This document shows, in pieces, positions 1-5,288 of a stretch of DNA of 7,437 nt. How positions within the stretch are numbered: the first letter of the stretch is position 1; every line of letters starts with the position of its first letter. Source of the stretch: Nitrospirota bacterium (lineage in GTDB: Bacteria; Nitrospirota; Nitrospiria; Nitrospirales; Nitrospiraceae); NCBI GenBank assembly GCA_020028195.1, contig JAHWYE010000073.1, positions 1 to 7,437 on the forward strand. Direction: 5' to 3'. Made by a program: the position numbers and the translations under genes. The notes beneath the pieces were generated by a model that made no database searches, was not told where the DNA came from, and worked only from the letters and a program-made list of their open reading frames with translations.

Positions 1-596
1 ATGATCTCCCGTGCCTCCCGCTCGGCACCCTCCTTCGCTTCATCAATGATCCGCTTCGAGACACTTGCCGCATCAAGCCTGGCCTCGCTTTCAATTTCGC
101 TGAGGAGTTGCCGCTTGGCCTCTTCCACAGTCATCCCGGCAACCCTTTCCAGCGCTTGCCGGTGTTCCTTGAGAGCTCGGTCACAGTCGGCCTGCTTCTC
201 CGCAAGGGTGTCTTCCCGCTTCGCGAGCATGAGTTCGTGCTTCTGTGCCTCCGTTTCACGTTTGTCCACCCCGCTCGCTTTTCGTTCCAGGTTCTCCTCT
301 CGCTGGAACAAGCGCTTCTCTTGGGTAGCAAGCTCCGATCGTTTTTCTTTCTGCTCCTTCTCAAGGTCAGCCTTTGCTTGAAACAGCAGACCCTTGGCTT
401 CAAGCCTGGCCTCTTTGACCAGATTTTCAGCTTCCCGTTCCGCTCCCATGACGGTCTGGCGAGCTTGTTCTTCAGCCTGTCCCCGCTTGGCCGTCAGCAA
501 TTTCCGGCGAACCACTGCGTTGACGCCAATCCCCGCCAGGGCGCCGAGGATTCCCACGATCACGTATGTGGCAATAGTTGTCAGAATGACGCCCAC
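1..596 (-). CDS. rny: Ribonuclease Y, N-terminal part (cut by left edge)
   Basis: The minus-strand frame ending at the window edge encodes about 198 residues. It opens with one hydrophobic helix (about residues 3-25, ILTTIATYVIVGILGALAG) followed by VVRRK, then a long Glu/Arg/Lys/Ala coiled coil. The stretch SKRIIDEAKEGAEREAREI at the edge matches the RNase Y region just before the KH domain. RNase Y is a membrane-anchored endoribonuclease that starts mRNA decay; its KH and HD domains must lie beyond the window. The start is uncertain. An in-frame TGA sits at 633-635, and the only usable upstream canonical codon is GTG at 594-596. That GTG lies inside a Shine-Dalgarno-like AAGGGGGTG, so ATT at 585-587 or CTG at 582-584 may be the real start. 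The family call is firm from the anchor plus coiled-coil pattern and from its position after zapA and a structured RNA. Confidence 0.88.
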   Translation of the reverse strand, partial: MGVILTTIATYVIVGILGALAGIGVNAVVRRKLLTAKRGQAEEQARQTVMGAEREAENLVKEARLEAKGLLFQAKADLEKEQKEKRSELATQEKRLFQREENLERKASGVDKRETEAQKHELMLAKREDTLAEKQADCDRALKEHRQALERVAGMTVEEAKRQLLSEIESEARLDAASVSKRIIDEAKEGAEREAREI

Positions 597-724
597 CCCC
601 TTCGTCTCATGTGGCGCAACCGAACTCTCCGGTCACGCCGTCTTCGGTGTGGTGAACAGGACGAGTAGGAATGGCATGGAGTGGCGAGAAATCAGCGCGG
701 CGCGGATCGGGAGTCGCTAAGAGC

Positions 725-890
725 CGGCAAGAGGCATTACGCGAAGGACGGGCTACATCTTAACGGGACTGAACGAGCGAAGCACATGGGGACTCGGTCG
801 TCCTCTGGCAAGCGAGGAGATGAATTGTGGGCCGACCAGAGTCCATCGCCCGAGGAGCGCATGAACGGGCTGGCCTCTCCCCCACTCATT
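725..890 (-). ncRNA. ssrS: Probable 6S RNA (regulator of RNA polymerase)
   Basis: 6S RNA folds like an open promoter and binds sigma70 RNA polymerase. On the minus strand this stretch can form a closing stem (873-879 with 729-735, one G-U), a large open middle, and an upper stem of GGACTC-T-GGTCG against CGACC-GAGTCC (839-844 and 833-837 with 790-795 and 796-800, one bulged T). The top is a hairpin of 801-805 with 814-818. This closing stem/bulge/long arm layout is the 6S plan. By eye, the 5' side (GAGGCCAGCCC) and 3' side (TGTAGCCC...GCCTCT) resemble the matching parts of E. coli 6S (GGGCCAGTCCC; TACAGCC...GGCATCTC). The place between zapA and rny fits, since ssrS often adjoins zapA. The ends are approximate, no U-rich terminator is visible, and no covariance search was run. 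An unrelated structured RNA or leader remains possible. Confidence 0.55.
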
Positions 891-918
891 CCGCAGTGCC
901 AAGAGGTTGATACCAAGA

Positions 919-934
919 GAGATCGCGCGATCTC
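919..934. repeat. 16-base perfect palindrome, GAGATCGCGCGATCTC
   Basis: The sequence equals its own reverse complement across all 16 bases, centred between 926 and 927. It sits about 30-40 bases upstream of the presumed 5' end of the 6S-like RNA. It could be a dimeric protein-binding site, a processing hairpin in a precursor, or chance in GC-rich DNA. There is no T-run next to it, so it is not a standard terminator. Confidence 0.45.
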
Positions 935-1133
935 CCCACACAACCGTTCGGGTTACGACCTTTTTGAGCACTCGACGCAACCGAATCCCGCTCACAACCA
1001 GGAAACCCTTTGGCCTCGCAACATTCAGTACACCGGTCGTCACTTACGATCCTTTTGCCTCTTCAAAGTTGCCGTCTGCCGCCACTACCTGATGCTCTGC
1101 ATCCTCACTCGTGTGAGCTATTTTCACTGACTC

Positions 1134-1162
1134 ACGGTATCAAATGCCGGCCTCCAATGCAA
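1134..1162 (-). promoter_or_regulatory. Candidate sigma70 promoter just downstream of zapA
   Basis: On the minus strand TTGCAT (1157-1162) is followed by a 17-base spacer and TACCGT (1134-1139). An extended -10 TG precedes it at 1141-1142. Transcription would begin near 1127, after the zapA stop and heading towards the 6S-like RNA and rny. The -10 keeps only the T, A and final T of the consensus, so it is a moderate match found by eye. Confidence 0.4.
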
Positions 1163-1175
1163 GCCCTATAACAGT

Positions 1176-1472
1176 TTACCGGTGCCTGGTGGACGGCATC
1201 AGATCTTCGATCGATTCCATCAGAGAAAGCACCCGCTGGTCAACGTCTGCCTCGCCCCTTTCCCGAAGCTGCTCAGACTGAAAGAGTTGATGGGCGATAT
1301 TGATCGCCGCCAACACCGCTAGCTTCGAGAACGTGGCGGTCCTCATCCCTTGCGCCAAACTTCTCATGTTTTCATCAACAAACCGTGCCAGCCGCTTGAC
1401 GTAGTCTTCATCAGCATCACCCCTGATGGCATACCGTTGGCCGAAGATCTCGATTTCGATGGTCTTAGTCAA
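1176..1472 (-). CDS. zapA: Cell division protein ZapA
   Basis: This 98-residue protein is full length for ZapA, a small protein that joins FtsZ protofilaments and stabilises the Z-ring at midcell. The N-terminal globular part shows the family pattern: IEIEIFGQRYAIRG, then a DEDYVKRLARFVDENM helix, then a KLAVLAAINIAHQLF segment. The C-terminal helix (from about residue 64) is the coiled coil used to dimerise. The start is TTG at 1470-1472, supported by a nearly perfect ribosome-binding site, AAGGAGGTG at 1477-1485. No in-frame ATG would keep the conserved first strand. It overlaps the upstream coiled-coil gene by 8 bases, which suggests coupled translation. Downstream lies the 6S-like RNA, a common neighbour of zapA. 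Confidence 0.93.
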   Translation of the reverse strand: MTKTIEIEIFGQRYAIRGDADEDYVKRLARFVDENMRSLAQGMRTATFSKLAVLAAINIAHQLFQSEQLRERGEADVDQRVLSLMESIEDLMPSTRHR

Positions 1473-1719
1473 GCGCCACCTCCTTGGATTCCTCCAGGCA
1501 CTCGAGAGACTCTAGCCCCTCCAAGACCTTTTCGATCCTGGATCGAATATCGCTTCGCTCCTCTTCCCAGCGATGATTCATCTGATTCTGCTTCGACAGA
1601 CGATCACGCGCCGCTCGCAGATCTTCTTCCAAGGCAGCGATTTTCTGCTTCAGCTCCTGAACCAGATCAACCAGTCCCCGGATGCGCGCCTCAAGCGCCT
1701 CCATCCGCTCCAGGGCCAT
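1465..1719 (-). CDS. zapB: ZapB-like coiled-coil cell division protein
   Basis: This 84-residue protein is almost entirely a predicted coiled coil, with heptad-like Leu/Ile/Ala spacing (MALERMEALEARIRGLVDLV, QELKQKIAALEEDL) and many charged residues. It has no signal peptide or membrane segment. Small coiled-coil proteins encoded just before zapA are usually ZapB-type factors, which bind ZapA and form a layer at the Z-ring. The sequence itself is too simple to prove the family, so the name rests mainly on position and the 8-base overlap with zapA. ATG at 1717-1719 has GGAG seven bases upstream. A strong promoter 40-70 bases upstream would give a leader of about 33 bases. It could instead be another coiled-coil ZapA partner. 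Confidence 0.72.
   Translation of the reverse strand: MALERMEALEARIRGLVDLVQELKQKIAALEEDLRAARDRLSKQNQMNHRWEEERSDIRSRIEKVLEGLESLECLEESKEVALD
1473..1485 (-). promoter_or_regulatory. Strong ribosome-binding site fixing the TTG start of zapA
   Basis: The minus strand reads AAGGAGGTGGCGC and then TTG. The match to the 16S anti-Shine-Dalgarno sequence is close to perfect, and six bases separate GGAGG from the start codon. It lies inside the last codons of the upstream gene and selects TTG 1470-1472 as the zapA start. Confidence 0.85.
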
Positions 1720-1759
1720 GACTCATCTCCAGTCTCACTCGCCACAAAAGTCGGGGCGA

Positions 1760-1788
1760 ACTATAGAAGCTTCAGCATACCTTGTCAA
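1760..1788 (-). promoter_or_regulatory. Near-consensus sigma70 promoter for zapB-zapA
   Basis: The minus strand has TTGACA (1783-1788), a 17-base spacer and TATAGT (1760-1765). That is a perfect -35, optimal spacing and a 5/6 match at the -10. Transcription would start around 1751-1753, leaving a short leader before ATG 1719. The -35 and most of the spacer lie inside the last codons of slt, so the division genes can be expressed independently of slt. Confidence 0.8.
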
Positions 1789-4036
1789 GGGAACGGGCAG
1801 CGCAGGGTCCGCGTTCAAGACGATGGTATTCTCGATAGCTGCGGAGGACCCGCTTCACATACTGACGAGTTTCCTGATAAGGGATGAGTTCGACAAATTC
1901 GTCCGGCTGCTTGTCCCCACGTTTCAGAATCCAGTCGGATACCGCCGCCGGCCCCGCGTTGTAAGCCGCCACCGTGTACATCACGTTCCCTGAAAACTGC
2001 TGGAGCAACTGCGCCAGATACCCGACCCCGAGCCGAATGTTGGTCTCCTGATTGAACAATTCATCCCGCACGACGTTTGGGACACCCAAGCTCCGAGCCA
2101 CTGTCTGGGCAGTGGCCGGCATGACCTGCATGAGTCCTACCGCTCCGACGCGCGAGACAGCACGCGGATCATACTGGCTCTCTTCCCGAATGATCGCGGC
2201 CACCAGATAGGGGTCTACCTGATTCCCGGCATAGGCTTGGATCGTCGGCAAGTACCCGGTCGGGTAAGCCACACGCCAGAGGGCCGATGGGATCGTTTCC
2301 CCTCCGCGTTCAAGACTGTCACGGAAATGAAGCCTGGCTATCCGAAGGGCCTGATGATATGCACCAGCCTCGCTCAACAGCACCGAGAGCTCCAGCAGCG
2401 CTCTTCGATCACGGGCATAGGATTCTGTCAGCCAGGCCAGCTCCCTGGCTGCCTCCTGATCCAGCCCCAGTAACTTCAGTTCCATGGCTTTCCGATAGTG
2501 AGAATCTCTCCACAGATCCGCTCTAGTTCCATCAGATGTGGAAGCCGAGGCCTCTGGACTCACGCTCCCGGAGGCCGTGATCGAGGCAGACGCCGCGGCA
2601 CACGACTGTGCCAACTGACCGTAGTAGCTCAGCGGATACTGGCGGCACAATTGCGCATAGACGTCGGCTATCCTATCGTCCTTCTGGCTTTCCAGAGCCC
2701 GCGCCATCCAGTACAGAACCTGTGGGGTAAACTGCCCGTCATCCTTCCCATTCATCATCTGTTGAAAACTCTCCACCGCCTCACGGAAACGACCGGTCTC
2801 ATATTGAATCCACCCGGTCCGCCACAATGCCTCCGACTTCTGTTCGGAATCTCCTGCCGTCTGCGCTGCTTGCCGATAGGTCGCGAGCGCCTGGTCATTC
2901 TGCACCTGGTCTTCTTGCCACATTCCCGCAAACAGCAGGATGGCGGCTTTCTGTTCAGCGGACAGCGACAGCTTCGGAAATGTCTGGGGCATGGCCAGCA
3001 ATCGATCGCCGTCCCCCTGCCTGAGATAGATCCTCGCCAGCCACACTGCAGCTTCGCTCGATTCTGAGACGCGCTCGGCGACCAAATCCTGGAAGACTTG
3101 CCGAGCCTGCTCGTATCGCTTCAGGCGGACCAACGATGTGCCCAGCTTGAGCCTTGCCTCGTTGCGTCGAGGATGCTGTGGAGCAGCTGACAGGAACTTC
3201 TGAAGCTCATCCACCGCCTCTCCATGCAGGGAGAGAGTGAAATACGCGCGGGCCCTTGCATACAGATCGTCAGGCGTAGGACGCCACATATCGCTGCCCA
3301 TGCTCGCAACTAAGCGGGCCATCGCTTCGCGTGCCTCGGGCGTTTGAGGATACTGAATCCAAGCCTGTCTAAGCGTGGCATAGCCCTCTGCGGTGCGGTT
3401 CTGTTGAAGCTGACAGTCCGCCAGGCTCAACAACGCAGATGGCGAAGCAGGATCCTGGGGACTTTGGGACACAACTCGAGTCAACAAATCAATCGCCTTC
3501 CGACACTGACCGGCTCTGTACCAGGCTTCCCCGCCTCGAAACGCCACGCGATTCGCGAGGAGCGTATCCGGCACAGCCTCCGGGACCGATCCGAACAGCA
3601 TGGCGGCTGGTACCGCATCACCCATCTTCAGCGACGCCTCTCCCAGCCAGAACCGGATGTAATCTTCAAGAAAAGGAAAGTCCCGCTGCGCGGCTCTCAG
3701 GAAGCGAACAGCATCGGCTGGCTCCCGCTCAACCAAGAGGACGCCCATCACCAGGCCTGCGCGCTTGGCCCATAAGGACCCGGGATATTGCTCCATGACG
3801 AGCCGAAGCCGCTCGACCCTCGCTCGCAGCAGGTCTTCCTGAGTCGTGGTCTTATCAGGTGGACGTTTCTGTGATGCCGCGGCGCGAAAACAGTCCTCCG
3901 CCGACTCGCAGACGTCGTTGGAACGAGCACTCATTGTGTCATCATCTGTCGCGAAGGAGGAGCCGTGGAGCAGGACCACGGCAGCAAGCAGAACACAAGC
4001 AATCAGAGAGGATCTCACTCGCTTTTGCAGAGACAC
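1772..4036 (-). CDS. slt: Soluble lytic murein transglycosylase, Slt70-like, with TPR-type superhelix
   Basis: Slt enzymes cleave the MurNAc-GlcNAc bond of peptidoglycan and leave a 1,6-anhydro-MurNAc end, acting in the periplasm. From GTG 4036 the protein has 754 residues. A signal peptide (MSLQKRVRSSLIACVLLAAV..., likely cut after SSFA) is followed by about 430 residues of TPR-like helical pairs, such as ALWRTGWIQYETGRFREAVE. A Ser/Ala-rich linker (about 477-504) comes next, then a second helical part and a C-terminal SLT/GH23 domain. The catalytic Glu is in IIREESQYDP (about E619), with GLMQVMPATAQ (about 634-644) and VAAYNAGPAAV (about 689-699) forming the other hallmark motifs. ATG 4084 is in frame but overlaps the -10 of the likely promoter and would give an awkward charged leader, so GTG 4036 (AGG six bases upstream) is preferred. 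It is longer than E. coli Slt70, because of the extended TPR part and the linker. Confidence 0.9.
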   Translation of the reverse strand: MSLQKRVRSSLIACVLLAAVVLLHGSSFATDDDTMSARSNDVCESAEDCFRAAASQKRPPDKTTTQEDLLRARVERLRLVMEQYPGSLWAKRAGLVMGVLLVEREPADAVRFLRAAQRDFPFLEDYIRFWLGEASLKMGDAVPAAMLFGSVPEAVPDTLLANRVAFRGGEAWYRAGQCRKAIDLLTRVVSQSPQDPASPSALLSLADCQLQQNRTAEGYATLRQAWIQYPQTPEAREAMARLVASMGSDMWRPTPDDLYARARAYFTLSLHGEAVDELQKFLSAAPQHPRRNEARLKLGTSLVRLKRYEQARQVFQDLVAERVSESSEAAVWLARIYLRQGDGDRLLAMPQTFPKLSLSAEQKAAILLFAGMWQEDQVQNDQALATYRQAAQTAGDSEQKSEALWRTGWIQYETGRFREAVESFQQMMNGKDDGQFTPQVLYWMARALESQKDDRIADVYAQLCRQYPLSYYGQLAQSCAAASASITASGSVSPEASASTSDGTRADLWRDSHYRKAMELKLLGLDQEAARELAWLTESYARDRRALLELSVLLSEAGAYHQALRIARLHFRDSLERGGETIPSALWRVAYPTGYLPTIQAYAGNQVDPYLVAAIIREESQYDPRAVSRVGAVGLMQVMPATAQTVARSLGVPNVVRDELFNQETNIRLGVGYLAQLLQQFSGNVMYTVAAYNAGPAAVSDWILKRGDKQPDEFVELIPYQETRQYVKRVLRSYREYHRLERGPCAARSLDKVC

Positions 4037-4082
4037 GATGGACCTGTCTCGTCGTAAGCAGTGCTGGCTGTCAACGATCACC

Positions 4083-4091
4083 ATTATACCA
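4083..4091 (-). promoter_or_regulatory. Extended -10 promoter for slt
   Basis: The minus strand reads TGGTATAAT: a consensus TATAAT at 4083-4088 with an extended -10 TG at 4090-4091. The expected -35 region (GATCAC at about 4106-4111) is poor, as is usual for extended -10 promoters. Transcription would start near 4075-4079. That is downstream of the ATG at 4082-4084 and about 40 bases before GTG 4036. Confidence 0.65.
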
Positions 4092-4141
4092 ATATATCAA
4101 AGATCGTGATCGAGGCCATGACCGCATCGCCGGCAGACGCC

Positions 4142-4171
4142 TTGTCACGCGCTTTTTACCTGTGTTAGGCT
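4142..4171 (+). promoter_or_regulatory. Candidate promoter for rlmN and the M16 genes
   Basis: TTGTCA (4142-4147) is followed 18 bases later by TAGGCT (4166-4171), with an extended -10 TG at 4163-4164. Transcription would start at about 4177-4178, essentially at the rlmN ATG. The -10 is a partial match (T, A and final T), so this is moderate evidence. Confidence 0.45.
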
Positions 4172-4177
4172 CACCAC

Positions 4178-5287
4178 ATGCCTATCAGAACGAGACGGCG
4201 CGCTGTGCCGCTCGCAGCCCTCACCAACCTGTTGGAGCTTAACCTAGACTCGGCCGAGCAGTTCGTACGAGACCTCGGCTGGCCGCGGTACAGGGCACAA
4301 CAGATCTTCCGTTGGCTGCACCGACGGCGCGCTAGGGATATCAAGAGAATGACGGACCTCTCGCAAGCCGAGCGCGCGCGACTTAGCACCATCGCCAGAA
4401 TCGGGCGATTGGAGGACTGTCAGATCCTGAGGTCAGTGGATGGGACACGCAAATTCTTGGCTCGCCTGGAAGATGGGCTCCTGGTCGAGAGCGTCCTCAT
4501 TCCTGACGCAGACCGGCTTACGCTTTGTCTTTCCACCCAGGTGGGCTGTACCCTCGACTGCGGCTTCTGCCTCACGGGGAAGATGGGACTCAGACGGAAC
4601 CTCAAGGCGCATGAAATCGTGGATCAGGTCCTGACGGTTCAGGACCACCTCGATGCCGGAGAAAGAGTGACCAACCTCGTCCTGATGGGGATGGGCGAAC
4701 CCCTCGCCAATCTCGAGGCGGTCTCGGACGCCATCACTCGGTTGACCAACGCAAGCTGGGGGCTTGGAATTGCGGGGCGGCGTATTACCCTCTCAACCGC
4801 AGGGTTGTCTCCCCGTCTGAAGGACGTCGCAGCCCTCAGGGTCAACCTGGCCGTCTCACTGAACGCCACGACCAATGAACAGCGCGACCGGTTGATGCCG
4901 GCCGTCAATCGAGTTTATCCCTTGGATGAATTGCTGGCAGCCTGTCGGAACTATGTCCTGCTGACCCGCCGGCGATTAACCTTTGAATATGTCCTCCTGG
5001 CTGGGGTGAATGACACGGAGCAGGACGCCAAGCGATTCACGAAACTACTCAACGGAATGCGCTGCAAGGTCAATCTCATTCCCTTCAATGAATTTCCCGG
5101 CAGTCCCTTCAAACGACCAACGGACTCCGCAGTCCTCGGCTTCCAGTCGGTTCTGAGACGCGCAGGACTGGATGTGTTTGTGCGGAAGAGTAAAGGGCGC
5201 GATGTGCTTGGAGCCTGTGGGCAGCTCGGCCGCCTACCTGGTGACCAGGACCCGGCTCCCTTGACACTTGCGGGAGCCAGTTGCTAG
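4178..5287 (+). CDS. rlmN: Dual-specificity 23S rRNA/tRNA adenine-C2 methyltransferase RlmN
   Basis: This 369-residue radical-SAM enzyme methylates C2 of A2503 in 23S rRNA and of A37 in a subset of tRNAs. The 4Fe-4S ligands are in QVGCTLDCGFC (C124, C128, C131, the family's Cx3Cx2C form). The SAM-contacting GMGEPL is at about 171-176. The two cysteines of the ping-pong mechanism are present: C117 in LTLCLS, and C347 in GACGQL, which carries the methyl group. The N-terminal AQQIFRWLHRR segment matches the family's accessory RNA-binding region. Cfr has a similar fold, but the N-terminal region and the YRAQQIFRWL motif favour RlmN. ATG 4178 has at best a weak AGG upstream and sits at the predicted transcription start. 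The next gene begins one base after the TAG stop. Confidence 0.95.
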   Translation: MPIRTRRRAVPLAALTNLLELNLDSAEQFVRDLGWPRYRAQQIFRWLHRRRARDIKRMTDLSQAERARLSTIARIGRLEDCQILRSVDGTRKFLARLEDGLLVESVLIPDADRLTLCLSTQVGCTLDCGFCLTGKMGLRRNLKAHEIVDQVLTVQDHLDAGERVTNLVLMGMGEPLANLEAVSDAITRLTNASWGLGIAGRRITLSTAGLSPRLKDVAALRVNLAVSLNATTNEQRDRLMPAVNRVYPLDELLAACRNYVLLTRRRLTFEYVLLAGVNDTEQDAKRFTKLLNGMRCKVNLIPFNEFPGSPFKRPTDSAVLGFQSVLRRAGLDVFVRKSKGRDVLGACGQLGRLPGDQDPAPLTLAGASC

Positions 5288-5288
5288 C

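Larger units (their letters stand above)
891..1175. other. Non-coding stretch between zapA and the 6S-like RNA
   Basis: No protein here resembles a family I know, and frames on both strands look like chance. On the minus strand the stretch holds a promoter-like element (1134-1162) and two small perfect hairpins: CTCAC-ACGA-GTGAG at about 1106-1119, and GATGC-AGA-GCATC just after it. A 16-base palindrome follows at 919-934. If transcription starts near 1127, this would be a leader of roughly 240 bases ahead of the 6S-like RNA. E. coli 6S RNA also has a distal promoter giving a long, trimmed precursor. Confidence 0.4.

Noticed and set aside
897..915. A sigma54 promoter around TTGGCACTGCGG on the minus strand
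   Set aside because: The -24 half matches TGGCAC, but the -12 position reads TG instead of GC at the required spacing.
919..934. Palindrome read as a rho-independent terminator
   Set aside because: No T-rich tract follows on either strand, so a terminator is not supported; it is kept only as a palindrome.
753..1043. A 96-codon minus-strand frame with a good AAAAGGA site before a GTG start
   Set aside because: The protein resembles no family I know, has irregular composition, and its second half overlaps the strongly base-paired 6S-like region. The frame is more likely chance in GC-rich non-coding DNA; conservation of the frame in relatives would reverse this.
681..1130. A 149-codon plus-strand frame across the zapA-rny spacer
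   Set aside because: It runs opposite to all neighbouring genes, has no convincing ribosome-binding site, and its composition shows no domain or membrane pattern. It crosses the structured RNA.
720..1130. RNase P RNA, tmRNA or a tRNA in the spacer
   Set aside because: I found no GAGGAAAGTCC-type P4 signature, no tRNA-like GGTTCGAATCC arm and no CCA-ended acceptor stem on either strand.
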